Shown here piece after piece: positions 23,449-32,521 of a stretch of 64,000 nt of DNA. The notes beneath the pieces are model-generated. The model ran no database searches. It was given only the letters and a program-made list of their open reading frames with translations, and was not told where the DNA came from. Both the position numbers and the translations under genes were made by a program. The stretch comes from Actinomadura litoris (lineage in GTDB: Bacteria; Actinomycetota; Actinomycetes; Streptosporangiales; Streptosporangiaceae), in NCBI RefSeq assembly GCF_009733595.1, contig NZ_WOFH01000001.1:124001-188000 (forward strand), read 5' to 3'. Every line of letters starts with the position of its first letter. The stretch's first letter is position 1.

Positions 23449-24300
23449 GTGAGCCGTCCGATGGACCCCGTGACCGTGATCGGCCTGAACCCGCGAGGCA
23501 TGGCACTGGCCCGAGTACTCGCGGCGGACGCCCGGGTGACGGTCTGGGACGAAAGCGCGCCCGGAACGTCCCCGGGCGAGGGGCTCCTGCCGGCCGAGTC
23601 GTTGCGGGCCGCGCTCACCGACGCCTCGCTGGTCCTCATGTGCGTTGACGACTACGACGCCTCCCAGCGCATCCTCGCCCAGGCCGAGCCGCACCTCGCC
23701 GCCGACGTCGTCAACCTGACGTCCGGGACGAGCGCGCAGGCCGAGCAGGCCGCCGCCGGGACGCGCGCCCGCTACCTCGACGGCGCGTTGATGGGCCATC
23801 CCGAGCACGTCGGCGCCCCCGAGACGGTGCTGGTGTACAGCGGCTCGGCCGAAGCCTTCGAGCACCACCGGGCCGTGCTCGACCGCCTGGGCGGCGCGAC
23901 GTACCTGGGCGAGGCGCCGGGCACCGCGTCCCTGTACGAAGTGGCGATGCTCAACTTCGCCTGGGCCACCCAGCTCGGCTTCCTGCACACCGCCGCGCTG
24001 CTCGGGACGGCCCAGATCCCGGCCACGACGGTGGCGCCGCTGCTGATCCGCTGGCTGTCGGCCACCGTCGCGGACGTGATCAGCGACCAGGCCCGCCAGA
24101 TCGACGACCGCGACTACCCCGGCGACCAGGAATGGCTCGAACTCGACGCCCCGCTGATGGACCACCTCGTCGAGACCTCCCGAGCACGCGGCCTCGACAC
24201 CGCCCTTCCGGAACTCGTGCGGGCACTGACCGCCCGGGGCATCGAGGCGGGCCGCGGCGGGGAGGGCTTCGCCAGCCTGGCCGAGATCATCCGCGCCTGA
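23449..24300 (+). CDS. NAD(P)-dependent imine-reductase/6PGDH-like oxidoreductase
   Basis: A 283-residue protein with an N-terminal Rossmann fold (VTVIGLNPRGMALARVLA) and a helical C-terminal domain carrying LYEVAMLNFAWATQLGFLHTAALL, which fits the dimer-exchange helix of imine reductases and beta-hydroxyacid dehydrogenases. NLTSGTSAQAEQ contacts cofactor. GTG 23,449 follows GGAGGAGGAA. Under a MerR-type promoter, it is likely induced by the signal sensed by the adjacent MerR. Substrate unknown; reductive amination is possible but not shown. Confidence 0.78.
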   Translation: MSRPMDPVTVIGLNPRGMALARVLAADARVTVWDESAPGTSPGEGLLPAESLRAALTDASLVLMCVDDYDASQRILAQAEPHLAADVVNLTSGTSAQAEQAAAGTRARYLDGALMGHPEHVGAPETVLVYSGSAEAFEHHRAVLDRLGGATYLGEAPGTASLYEVAMLNFAWATQLGFLHTAALLGTAQIPATTVAPLLIRWLSATVADVISDQARQIDDRDYPGDQEWLELDAPLMDHLVETSRARGLDTALPELVRALTARGIEAGRGGEGFASLAEIIRA

Positions 24301-24313
24301 CGGCGGGGGCCGG

Positions 24314-24646
24314 TCAGCGGTGGAAGATCACGCTGTGCGGAAGGTTCGGCGGGGTGAAGGTCCTGGACTGGCCGGGGCGCAGGGTGCTGTGCGTGTCCTC
24401 GCATCCCCGGTCCGAGAAGAGGGTCGCGGTGGCGTTCGTGGCGTTCCTCGCGCGGTCCGCGCCCTGGAGGAGCAGGCGGCATTCGCCGTCATCCGGGTTG
24501 TTGATCTCCAGGTCGCCGGACTCCGGCGAGTGGTAGAAGAACGTGCCCGTCGCGGCATGCGCGTCGGCGGGGAAAGCGCCAAGGGGAAGGGTGAGCGCTG
24601 CCGCGATGATCGCGGTCGTGCGGCGTAGGCGCTTGGAATGGCTCAT
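24314..24646 (-). CDS. Small secreted protein, unknown
   Basis: A 110-residue protein with a Sec signal (RRTTAIIAAALTLPLGAFPADAHA) and a mature domain of about 75 residues with two cysteines (GECRLL and RGCEDT). No family is recognised; it looks like a small beta-rich extracellular domain. The ATG at 24,646 opens directly into the signal; an ATG four codons upstream is also possible. It converges with the imine-reductase-like gene. Confidence 0.65.
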   Translation of the reverse strand: MSHSKRLRRTTAIIAAALTLPLGAFPADAHAATGTFFYHSPESGDLEINNPDDGECRLLLQGADRARNATNATATLFSDRGCEDTHSTLRPGQSRTFTPPNLPHSVIFHR

Positions 24647-24776
24647 GCCGTGTCTCATCCCCGACGGATGGGTTCCGGAAGCTCGCACGACGATGAGGGG
24701 CTTCCGACCGCGCGAGGAGGCAACTACCTCTCGTGGGCGCCTTGTGACGCTCTGCGTCGTACGGGTATACCGCATG

Positions 24777-24801
24777 GCCCTGCCTCCCAGGGAGGCAGGG
24801 C
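24777..24801 (-). terminator. Hairpin closing the catabolic operon
   Basis: Near-perfect inverted repeat CCCTGCCTCCC / GGGAGGCAGGG starting 5 bp past the stop of the metallo-beta-lactamase gene. It marks the downstream end of the 10-kb unit that runs from 34,845. Confidence 0.75.
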
Positions 24802-24805
24802 GCCT

Positions 24806-25555
24806 TCAGGACTGGAAGAGGGGGCTCGTCAGGGCCCGGTGGTCGTGGCTCGGGATGACCTCGCAGTCCAGGGCGGCCACGTATTCGAAGGTCTCGTAGC
24901 ACTCGATCAGGTTGGTGTGGATGGTCGGCGCGACGCTCTGGCGCCAGTCGCCGGAATCCCAGTTCTCGTAGACGCCGATCGCGTCGCCCGCGAGGAGGTA
25001 GCGGCCGTTGTCCGCCTCGACGAGAACCCCCTGGGAGCCCGGGGTGTGGCCGGGCATCGGGACCACGGTGACGCCGGGGCAGATCCGCTGTTCGCCGGTG
25101 ATCGCCTCGGTGCGGTCCCAGGCCGACATCCAGGGGGCCTGGAGGCCGGGCAGTTTCTCGTACGCGCGTTCGTGGATCGGGAGCGGGTTGATCGCGTATT
25201 CGAGTTCGCGCCTGTTCACGAGCACCCGGGCGTTTCTGAACAGGGCGTTGTTGGAGCAGTGGTCCCAGTGGAGATGGGTGTTGACCACGTAGTCGATGTC
25301 GTCGGGTTCGATTCCGGCCTCGCGAAGGACGGTCTCGGGCGTCTCCTCGGGGTCGCGCGCGAAGTCGTAGGCGTGGTGCCGCCGGACGTATTCGGGCGCC
25401 AGCGTCCCGGTGTCCACGATCACGCGCGTCCCGGCGGACTCGATGACGAACATGAACATGATGATGTCGATGGTCTCGTCGCTCGCCGAGCCGTAGACGG
25501 CGGCGGGCAGCGGGACGTCGCGGGAGCGTCCCACGCGGAACGGGGTCACCTTCAT
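24806..25555 (-). CDS. Metallo-beta-lactamase-fold hydrolase (lactonase-like)
   Basis: A 249-residue MBL-fold protein. The zinc motif HLHWDH appears as VNTHLHWDHCSNN, with PMPGHTPGSQG, LLAGDAIG and IPSHDH as the later metal ligands; a Tyr after DH-type motifs as in AHL lactonases is not evident. It resembles the N-acyl-homoserine-lactonase group, which opens lactones or thioesters. Last gene of the CoA locus, overlapping the Ldh-type gene by ATGA. In this context a lactone or thioester intermediate is a more likely substrate than a quorum signal. Confidence 0.83.
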   Translation of the reverse strand: MKVTPFRVGRSRDVPLPAAVYGSASDETIDIIMFMFVIESAGTRVIVDTGTLAPEYVRRHHAYDFARDPEETPETVLREAGIEPDDIDYVVNTHLHWDHCSNNALFRNARVLVNRRELEYAINPLPIHERAYEKLPGLQAPWMSAWDRTEAITGEQRICPGVTVVPMPGHTPGSQGVLVEADNGRYLLAGDAIGVYENWDSGDWRQSVAPTIHTNLIECYETFEYVAALDCEVIPSHDHRALTSPLFQS

Positions 25556-26598
25556 CGTTCCACCAGCACTTCGACTCCCAGGGAATCGGCGACGCGGCGC
25601 AGGTCGGTGAGGGTTCGCTCGGGGAGGAGCAGGCCCTCGGCGAGGTTGCGCTCCTCGGCCAGGGCCTCCAGCTCGCCCGGGTAGCGCACTTCTTCGGCGC
25701 CTTCCCGGGAGCCGGATTTCAGCTCGGTGACGAGTGCCTTGATGCGTTCTTCGAACTCGCCCGGAGGGCCGAAGGCGGCGATGTCGAGGGCCATGAAGAG
25801 GTGTCCTGAGCGGCCCGGGTGCTCGGATTGGTAGGGGCCGTTGACGAGGGAGCCGAAACCGCTTCCGCTGAGGACGCCGGAGAGCACGTCCATCATCACC
25901 GAGATCCCGTAGCCCTTGTGCCCGGCCATCGGCAGCACGGTGCCGAGCAGGGCCGCTTCGGGGTCCCGGGTGGGGGTGCCGTCGGCGGCGACCGCCCACC
26001 CGTCGGGGATCCGCGTGCCTCGATTGCGGGCGAGGTAGATCTTGCCCCGGGCGACGGCGGTGTTGGCGATGTCCAGCACCATCTGGCGGTCGCCGTCCAG
26101 CGGCGCGGCGATCGACCAGGGGTTGCTGCCGACGAGCTTTCCGCGGCCGTCCCAGGGGGCCATCGCGGGGCTGGAGTTCGTCGTCAGGATGCCGATCTGG
26201 CCGCGCGGCGGCGCCATTCTCGTGAAGTAGGCGGCGGTGCCGAAATGGTTGGAGTTGCGGACGGCGACGACGCCGACGCCGTGCCGTCCGGCGCGCTCGA
26301 CCGCCGCGCGGGCGGCGTGCGCCGTGATGACCTGGCCGACGCCGTCGTGGCCGTCCAGGGTCATCACGGCGCCGAGGTCGGAGACGGTCTCGATCTTCGT
26401 CTCCGGCCGCATCACGCCCGACCGGATGCGGTCGACGTACCAGCCGACCCGCAGCACCCCGTGCGACTGGTGGCCCCACAGGTCGGCCTGGACGAGGCTG
26501 TCGGCCACCAGCGCGGCGTCCTCCAGCGGCACCCCGGACGCGGCGAAGATCCGGGTGGCGGCGTCGCGCAGTTCGTCGGCGGCGATGCGGACCGGCAT
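25552..26598 (-). CDS. Ldh-type malate/lactate/ureidoglycolate dehydrogenase
   Basis: A 348-residue NAD(P)-dependent 2-hydroxyacid dehydrogenase of the LDH2/MDH type, a fold unlike classical LDH. Typical parts are DLWGHQSHGVLR, VGVVAVRNSNHFGTAAYF, NPWSIAAP and MAGHKGYGISVMMDVLSG. It should interconvert a 2-hydroxyacid or similar group and its oxo form. ATG lies one base past the aldehyde dehydrogenase stop and its own stop overlaps the next gene, so it is tightly within the catabolic operon. Confidence 0.88.
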   Translation of the reverse strand: MPVRIAADELRDAATRIFAASGVPLEDAALVADSLVQADLWGHQSHGVLRVGWYVDRIRSGVMRPETKIETVSDLGAVMTLDGHDGVGQVITAHAARAAVERAGRHGVGVVAVRNSNHFGTAAYFTRMAPPRGQIGILTTNSSPAMAPWDGRGKLVGSNPWSIAAPLDGDRQMVLDIANTAVARGKIYLARNRGTRIPDGWAVAADGTPTRDPEAALLGTVLPMAGHKGYGISVMMDVLSGVLSGSGFGSLVNGPYQSEHPGRSGHLFMALDIAAFGPPGEFEERIKALVTELKSGSREGAEEVRYPGELEALAEERNLAEGLLLPERTLTDLRRVADSLGVEVLVER

Positions 26599-26599
26599 C

Positions 26600-28033
26600 T
26601 CAGGCCCCTGCCGGCTCGATCAGGATCAGCCTTTCCTCGCTCATCTCGCGGACGGCGTAGCGCGGCCCCTCCACGCCGTACCCGCTGTCCTTCACGCCGC
26701 CGTAGGGCATGAGGTCGGCGCGCGTGCTGGACGGCGAGTTGATCACGACGCCGCCCATCCGGAGGCGCTGCGCGGCGGACAGCGCGGTGTTGAGGTCGCG
26801 GGTGAACACGCCCGCCTGGAGGCCGTAGGGGGTGTCGTTCACCGTCTCGATCGTGGCGTCCAGGTCGTCGAAGGGGACGACGGACACGACCGGGGCGAAC
26901 GCCTCCTCGCAGAGCAGCCGGGCGCGGGAGGGGACGTCCACGAGGATCGTCGGGTTCATCACCGGCCCGTTCCGCTTCCCGCCGGCGAAGACGCGGGCGC
27001 CCTGGACGACGGCCGCCTCCACCCACTGCTCGGCGCGCTCGGCGGCCGCCTCGCTGATCATCGGGCCGATGTCGGTCGCCGGGTCCTCGGGGTCGCCGAC
27101 GACGAACTTGGCGGCGGCGGCCGACAGCGCGTCGAGGAACTCCTCCACCACGTCCGCGTGGACGTAGAGGCGCTGCACCGACGTGCACACCTGGCCCGAC
27201 TTGCGGAACGCGCCGCGTGCGCACTGCTGCGCGGCGGAGGGGATGTCGGCGTCGCGGCACACGATCGTCGCCGACACGTTGCCGCACTCCATCGTCGCGC
27301 GCCGCATGCCGAGCCTGGCCGAGATCGCCTTGCCCGCCGCGGTGCTGCCGGTGAAGGTCACGAAGTCGACCCGCTCGTCCTCGACGAGGGCGGTGCCGAC
27401 CGGGTCGCCGGGGCCGAGCACGAGGCCGATCAGCCCGGCGGGCAGGCCCGCCTCCAGCAGCATCCGGCACAGCGCCGCCGCCGCGACCGGGGTGAACGGC
27501 GACGGCTTGACCACCGCCGCGTTCCCGGCGGCGAGCGCGGGGCCGATCTTGTGGGCGACGGTGTTCAGCGGCGAGTTGAACGGCGTGATCGCGCCGACCA
27601 CGCCCACCGGGTGGCGGACCGTGAACGCCAGCCGGTGCGCGAAGCCCGGCGCTGCCTGGATCGGGACGACCGAGCCGTCGATCCGCTTGGCCTCCTCCGC
27701 CGAGGTCAGCATGGTCTGGACGGCCCGGTCGGTGTCGCCCAGGCAGTCCTTCAGGCTGAAGCCGGACTCGCGGACGACGTCCAGCGCGAGGCGCTCGCGG
27801 TTGTCGGCGATCATCCCGGCGACCGTCCGCAGGATCTCGAAGCGCTCCAGCGGCTCCAGCGGCGTCCGGCTCGCCTCGCGGGCGACCGAGACGGCGTCGC
27901 CGACCATCTCGACCGTCGCGTCGGAGGCCACGGCGATGGGCTCGCCGGTGAACTTGTGGTGCACCAGGCGTTCCTGGCCGGTCGTCAGCCATTCGCCGTT
28001 GATCAGGTTGGCGACGGTGGGCAGATCTGTCAT
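26600..28033 (-). CDS. Aldehyde dehydrogenase
   Basis: A 477-residue NAD(P)-dependent aldehyde dehydrogenase. Asn153 (TPFNSP), the FTGSTAAGKAI cofactor loop, Glu249 (ATMECGN) and the nucleophile Cys283 (GQVCTSVQ) are all in place. It oxidises an aldehyde to an acid; the short glycolaldehyde/succinate-semialdehyde-like group fits best. Its start overlaps the amidase stop (ATGA). In the pathway it would deliver the acid that the CoA-transferases then activate. Confidence 0.9.
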   Translation of the reverse strand: MTDLPTVANLINGEWLTTGQERLVHHKFTGEPIAVASDATVEMVGDAVSVAREASRTPLEPLERFEILRTVAGMIADNRERLALDVVRESGFSLKDCLGDTDRAVQTMLTSAEEAKRIDGSVVPIQAAPGFAHRLAFTVRHPVGVVGAITPFNSPLNTVAHKIGPALAAGNAAVVKPSPFTPVAAAALCRMLLEAGLPAGLIGLVLGPGDPVGTALVEDERVDFVTFTGSTAAGKAISARLGMRRATMECGNVSATIVCRDADIPSAAQQCARGAFRKSGQVCTSVQRLYVHADVVEEFLDALSAAAAKFVVGDPEDPATDIGPMISEAAAERAEQWVEAAVVQGARVFAGGKRNGPVMNPTILVDVPSRARLLCEEAFAPVVSVVPFDDLDATIETVNDTPYGLQAGVFTRDLNTALSAAQRLRMGGVVINSPSSTRADLMPYGGVKDSGYGVEGPRYAVREMSEERLILIEPAGA

Positions 28034-29460
28034 GAGGGTCGTCCTCTCGTCGTTGCCCGCGCCCGCGACGCCTCGGCCACCGGGGACCACCCGGTGTGCC
28101 GCTCGTAGGCGCGCCCCACCCGCAGGACGCGGGCGTCCCGGTGGCGGGGGCCCACGATCTGGAGCCCGGCGGGCAGCCCGGCACGCGTGATGCCGCACGG
28201 CACGCTCAGCGCCGGCTGCCTGGTCATGTTGAAGGGGTAGGTGTAGGGCGTCCAGGACGCCCAGACGTCCGACTGCTCGGGGGTGGGCCCGTTCCGGCCC
28301 GCCGGGAACGCGACGCACGGGACGGTCGGCGTGACCAGCACGTCGTAGGTCTCGTGGAACCGCGCCATCTTCAGGCCGAGGTCCGCGCACACCGCCATCG
28401 CGTCCAGGTAGGACACGGCGCTGATCTCGCGGCCCCGCTCCCCGTACTCCAGCAGCGCGGGATCGACGCGGGTGAGGTGGTCGGGCTCGAACGGGCGGAG
28501 CGTCCGCGCGATCCCGGCGCACCACATCGTCTGGAAGGCCGCGACGGGGTCGGCGAAGACCGGTTCGATCTCCCGCACCCGCGCGCCGAGGCCCGCGAGC
28601 GTCTCGACCGCCGCCGCGGCCAGCGCCTCGACCTCGGGGTCGTTGCGGCCATAGCCGAGGTCGGGCGAGTATCCGATCGTCAGGCCGGCGACGCCGGCCT
28701 CGATCTCGTCGGTGAACGACCCGCCCGGATGGGTCCCCGCCGCCCAGTCGCGGGCGTCGGGGCGGGCGAGGACGTCGAGCAGCGTCGCCGCGTCCAGCAC
28801 CGACAGCGCGATCGGGCCGCGGTGCGACAGGTGCCCGTTGCTGCCGGGCGGGAACGCCGGGACGAGCCCGCCGGTCGGCTTGAACCCGACCGTCCCGGTG
28901 AAGGCCGCCGGGACCCGCACCGAGCCGCCGCCGTCGGTGCCGACCGACCACGTGCCCATGCCGGCCGCGACCGCCGCCGCCGAGCCCCCGCTGGACCCGC
29001 CGGGCGTCAGCGCCGGGTCCCACGGGTTCCGGGTGATCCCGAACCGGCCGGAGTCGGTGACGCCCTTCCAGCCGAACTCCGGTGTCGTGGTCTTGCCGAG
29101 GATGACGGCGCCCGCCTCGCGCAGCCGCGCCACGCTCGGCGAGTCGTCGCGTCCGGGGGTGGGGTCGCCCGACAGCCAGCTTCCGCGCAGCGTCGGCCAG
29201 CCCCGGGCCTGTTCGAGGTCCTTGACGGTGGTGGGGACGCCGTCGGCCGGGCCCCGCTGGGTGCCCCCCACCCAGCGGGCCTCCGACTCGGCGGCCGACC
29301 GCAGCGCCCCTTCGGCGTCGACCAGCACGAACGCGTTCAGCTCCGCGTCGCGCGCGTCGATCGCCTCCAGGGCGGCGCGGGTGGCCTCGACCGGGGACGT
29401 CTCGCCCCGCCCGTAGGCCCCGGCCAGTTCGGCGGCGGTCATCCCGAGGAGATCGGACAT
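28030..29460 (-). CDS. Amidase-signature hydrolase
   Basis: A 476-residue amidase-signature enzyme with the Ser-cisSer-Lys triad: Lys80 (GVPTTVKD), Ser156 in GGSSGGSAAAVAAG, and Ser180 in DGGGSVRVPA, 24 residues apart as in the family. It hydrolyses amide (sometimes ester) bonds in the cytoplasm. It starts 36 bp after the SCOT stop, the largest gap in the unit, and overlaps the aldehyde dehydrogenase. With the peptide-type importer of this locus, it suggests that the imported compound contains an amide. Confidence 0.9.
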   Translation of the reverse strand: MSDLLGMTAAELAGAYGRGETSPVEATRAALEAIDARDAELNAFVLVDAEGALRSAAESEARWVGGTQRGPADGVPTTVKDLEQARGWPTLRGSWLSGDPTPGRDDSPSVARLREAGAVILGKTTTPEFGWKGVTDSGRFGITRNPWDPALTPGGSSGGSAAAVAAGMGTWSVGTDGGGSVRVPAAFTGTVGFKPTGGLVPAFPPGSNGHLSHRGPIALSVLDAATLLDVLARPDARDWAAGTHPGGSFTDEIEAGVAGLTIGYSPDLGYGRNDPEVEALAAAAVETLAGLGARVREIEPVFADPVAAFQTMWCAGIARTLRPFEPDHLTRVDPALLEYGERGREISAVSYLDAMAVCADLGLKMARFHETYDVLVTPTVPCVAFPAGRNGPTPEQSDVWASWTPYTYPFNMTRQPALSVPCGITRAGLPAGLQIVGPRHRDARVLRVGRAYERHTGWSPVAEASRARATTRGRPS

Positions 29461-29496
29461 GGGACCCCCTAGGTCCGTGGCGTGCCGGCGGGACGG

Positions 29497-30909
29497 TCAG
29501 ATCGCCGCGGGGGCATCCGCCTCCGCACCCCCCGCGTCCGAGCGGAGGAGTTCGAACTCGGTGAGCGCGGCGACCTCGTCCTCGGTGAACCCGGGCGCCA
29601 CGTACTCGATCTTGAAGGCGTCGCCGTGGCGGCGCAGCACGCACAGGTCGGTGACGACGATGTCGACGCAGTTCAGGCCGGTCAGCGGGTACTCGCACTC
29701 CTTGACGAGCTTCGGCCGGCCCTTGGAGTCGAGGTGGGTCGTCAGCACCATCACCGTGACGTCGCCCGCGACCAGGTCCATCGCGCCGCCGATGCCGCCG
29801 CCGATCATGTTCGGCGTGCTCCAGTTGGCGAGGTTGGCGTCCGCGTCGACCTGGAACGCGCCGAGCGCGACGAAGTCGACCTTGCCGCCGCGCACCATCT
29901 CGAACGAGGTCACGCTCTCGAAGAACGAGGCGCCCTTCTCCAGGTGGACGTACTGGCCGCCCGCGTTGTAGATCTCCGGGTTGTAGTCGTCGCGGCCCGC
30001 GATCGTGCCGTAGCCGAGGACGCCGTTCTCCGAGTGCAGGACGATGTCGCGCCCGGCGATGTAGTTCGAGATCAGCGTGGGGATGCCGAGGCCCAGGTTC
30101 ATGTAGCTGCCGTTGGGCACCAGGCCCGCCGCGACCTCGGCCATCTGGAGGCGGGTCAGGCCGGGCTTGCCGTTGTAGGTGCGGGCGCTGTCGGCGCCGC
30201 GCCCCTCCCTCGGCGCCATGTGGTCGTGCGGGACGTCCACGGTCTTGCGGACGACCCGGCTCACGAAGATCCCGGGCAGGCCCACGGTCTCCGGGTCCAG
30301 CTCGCCGTCCACGATCTCGTCGACCTCGGCGATCGCGATCTTGGCGCCCTTGGCGAAGGCCGGCATGAAGTTGCGGCCGACGCCCTCGAACGAGAGGTTG
30401 CCGAAGCGGTCGGCCTTGGTCGCGCGGATGAGCGCGTAGTCGACCTTCAGCCCCATCTCCAGGACGTGCTCGACCCCGTCGATCACGCGGGTCTCCTTGC
30501 CCTCCGCGACGGCGGTGCCGACGGCGGTGCGGGTGAAGAACGCGCCGATCCCGGCGCCGCCCGCGCGCAGCCGCTCCACCAGCGTGCCCTGCGGGACCAG
30601 CTCGACCTCGATCTCACCGGCCGCGATCTGCTTCTCGGCCGCCGAGGTCGCCTCGCCCGCACGCGCCGAGAACGACACGATCAGGCGGTTGACCTGGTTG
30701 TTCTCGATGAGCGTGTTCGAGCGGTAGTCGCCCGTGCCGAGCGAGTTCGCGACGATGCACAGCCGCTTGGCGCCCTGCTCGCGCAGCGCCACGGTCAGGC
30801 TCGTCGGGAAGCTGTGGGTCATCCCGAACCCGGCGATCGACACCGACGCGCCGTCCGGGACGTCCGCCACCGCCGCCTGCGGGGACTCGTACACCTTGTT
30901 GATCGTCAT
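29497..30909 (-). CDS. Fused SCOT-type 3-oxoacid CoA-transferase
   Basis: A 470-residue protein joining the A subunit (about 1-225, VSIAGFGMTHSFPTSL, NQVNRLIVSF, DYALIRATKADRFGN) and B subunit (about 248-470, VPNGSYMNLGLGIPTLI). The catalytic glutamate that forms the glutamyl-CoA thioester is Glu294 in LHSENGVLGYG. It moves CoA between a donor such as succinyl-CoA and a 3-oxoacid-like acceptor. Bacterial enzymes are more often two separate chains. Start overlaps the DUF35 stop by ATGA. Confidence 0.88.
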   Translation of the reverse strand: MTINKVYESPQAAVADVPDGASVSIAGFGMTHSFPTSLTVALREQGAKRLCIVANSLGTGDYRSNTLIENNQVNRLIVSFSARAGEATSAAEKQIAAGEIEVELVPQGTLVERLRAGGAGIGAFFTRTAVGTAVAEGKETRVIDGVEHVLEMGLKVDYALIRATKADRFGNLSFEGVGRNFMPAFAKGAKIAIAEVDEIVDGELDPETVGLPGIFVSRVVRKTVDVPHDHMAPREGRGADSARTYNGKPGLTRLQMAEVAAGLVPNGSYMNLGLGIPTLISNYIAGRDIVLHSENGVLGYGTIAGRDDYNPEIYNAGGQYVHLEKGASFFESVTSFEMVRGGKVDFVALGAFQVDADANLANWSTPNMIGGGIGGAMDLVAGDVTVMVLTTHLDSKGRPKLVKECEYPLTGLNCVDIVVTDLCVLRRHGDAFKIEYVAPGFTEDEVAALTEFELLRSDAGGAEADAPAAI

Positions 30910-31349
30910 GCCTGGCTCCCTGCCTCTGCGCGCACCGGACGGAAACGGGGCAGCGCGCTGCCGTGTCCCGTGTCCTCGAAAACCACCTCGACCTCGTCCC
31001 CGATGGCGACCGACTCGACGTCGCAGTCGACGATGTTGGTCATCATCCGGGGACCCTCCTCCAGCTCCACATAGGCGAGGACGTAGGGGGTGACGCCCTT
31101 CCACTCGCCTCCGGCCCGGTGGACCACGCTGAAGGAGTAGACGGTGCCGCGCCCGGTGAAGTCCTCCCAGCGCGTGTTGGAGCTGTGGCAGAACGGGCAG
31201 ATCGGCCGCGGGTACCACATCGCCGATCCGCAGTCGTCGCAGCGGCGACCGATGAACCTGCCCTCGGCCGTCGCCTTCCAGAACTCCTCGGTGTCGGGGT
31301 TCACCACCGGCCGCGCGGCCGGCAGGACCGGGCTCCGAACCTCACTCAT
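30906..31349 (-). CDS. DUF35 zinc-ribbon/OB-fold partner protein (copy A)
   Basis: A 147-residue protein: rubredoxin-like zinc ribbon CDDCGS...CPFCHS at about 37-56, then an OB fold (GTVYSFSVVHRAGGEWKGVTPYVLAYVEL). DUF35 proteins form complexes with thiolase-like enzymes, binding the acyl-CoA and completing the active site, as in the Ltp2 aldolase of steroid breakdown. It overlaps its thiolase-like partner upstream and the CoA-transferase downstream by ATGA. Confidence 0.9.
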   Translation of the reverse strand: MSEVRSPVLPAARPVVNPDTEEFWKATAEGRFIGRRCDDCGSAMWYPRPICPFCHSSNTRWEDFTGRGTVYSFSVVHRAGGEWKGVTPYVLAYVELEEGPRMMTNIVDCDVESVAIGDEVEVVFEDTGHGSALPRFRPVRAEAGSQA

Positions 31350-32521
31350 TTGGCTTCCCTTCCGAGGATCATGGTCGCGCTGCGCATCCGGGTGCCGAGG
31401 TCGCCGCCGTTGCCGTGGACCAGGGCGATCTCGCAGTCGGGCACCTGCACCCCCGCGTTCGCCTCGCCGCGCAGCTGCCGGACCGCCTCGATGATCTTGG
31501 TGACGCCGCCGCGGTGGCCGGGGTGGTTGTTGCTCAGCCCGCCGCCGTCGGTGTTGAAGGGCAGCCGCCCGTGCGGGGCGACGAGCGCGCCGTCCATGAC
31601 GAACCGTCCGCCCTCGCCCTTCTCGCAGAAGCCGAGGTCCTCCAGGATCTCCAGGACGGTGATCGTGAAGCTGTCGTAGATCGACACGTAGTCGATGTCG
31701 CGGACCGTGACCCCGGCCTGCTCGAACGCGCGCGGGCCGGACCAGACCGCGCTGGTGTAGGTCAGGTCGAGCCGTCCCCCGTTGGTCAGCTTCGCCGACT
31801 CGCCCTGGCCCATGATCCGCACCGGCTGCCGCTTCAGCCCGCGCGCCACCTCCTTGCTGACCACGACGATCGCGCCGCCGCCGTCGGTCACCAGGCAGCA
31901 GTCCGCGCGGTGCAGCGGGTCGGCGACCATCGGCGAGTTGACGACGTCCTCGACCGTCAGCACCTTCTGCAGGAACGCGTGCGGGTTGTGCGCGGCGTGC
32001 TTGGTCGCCGCGACCTTGATCTCCGCGAGCTGCTCGCTGGTCGTGCCGAACTCGTACATGTGCCGCTTGGCCGCGAGCGCGTAGGTGCTGACGAGCCCGG
32101 CGCCGGTGAACATCCCCATCTCGAAGGAGTCCTCGGGGCGGATCGGGCCGCCGCCGCCCGGCTGGACGCCCGTCCGCGGCTTGCCCGCGAGCGTGATCAG
32201 CGCGACGTTGCACTTGCCCGCCGCGATCGCCGCGATCGCGTGCGACACGTGGTAGATCGGCGAGGCGCCGCCGCTCTCGGTCGAGTCCATGTAGGTGAGG
32301 TCGCGCAGACCCAGGTACTCGGCCATCGAGACCCAGCCGCCGCCGTAGCCCGGCGCGTCGTGGCCGCAGAAGTAGCCGTCGACGTCGTCGAGCGTCAGCC
32401 CGGCGTCCGCGAGGGCCCCGATCGCGACCTCGGCGTGGATCTGAGCCAGCGACTTGTCGGGCAGCTCCCTCCCCGGATGTTCGTAGGCGCCGATGATCAC
32501 GGCGGCATCGTTGACGTTCAT
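31346..32521 (-). CDS. Thiolase-like acyl-CoA aldolase/lyase, Cys-less (copy A)
   Basis: A 391-residue SCP2/Ltp-type thiolase-superfamily protein. At the nucleophile position the chain reads DSTESGGAS, with Ser83 where thiolases have Cys. The C-terminal HGNGGDLGTRMRSAT replaces the usual second-cysteine CLGGG motif. Cys-less members such as Ltp2 cleave C-C bonds by retro-aldol chemistry with a DUF35 partner, so a lyase/aldolase role is preferred to thiolysis. The DUF35 gene follows with an ATGA overlap. Reaction inferred; loss of cysteine is seen. Confidence 0.85.
   Translation of the reverse strand: MNVNDAAVIIGAYEHPGRELPDKSLAQIHAEVAIGALADAGLTLDDVDGYFCGHDAPGYGGGWVSMAEYLGLRDLTYMDSTESGGASPIYHVSHAIAAIAAGKCNVALITLAGKPRTGVQPGGGGPIRPEDSFEMGMFTGAGLVSTYALAAKRHMYEFGTTSEQLAEIKVAATKHAAHNPHAFLQKVLTVEDVVNSPMVADPLHRADCCLVTDGGGAIVVVSKEVARGLKRQPVRIMGQGESAKLTNGGRLDLTYTSAVWSGPRAFEQAGVTVRDIDYVSIYDSFTITVLEILEDLGFCEKGEGGRFVMDGALVAPHGRLPFNTDGGGLSNNHPGHRGGVTKIIEAVRQLRGEANAGVQVPDCEIALVHGNGGDLGTRMRSATMILGREAK

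Noticed and set aside
26237..28108. A 623-codon plus-strand frame
   Set aside because: Antisense to the aldehyde dehydrogenase and Ldh-type genes, both of which have intact motifs and tight operon spacing.
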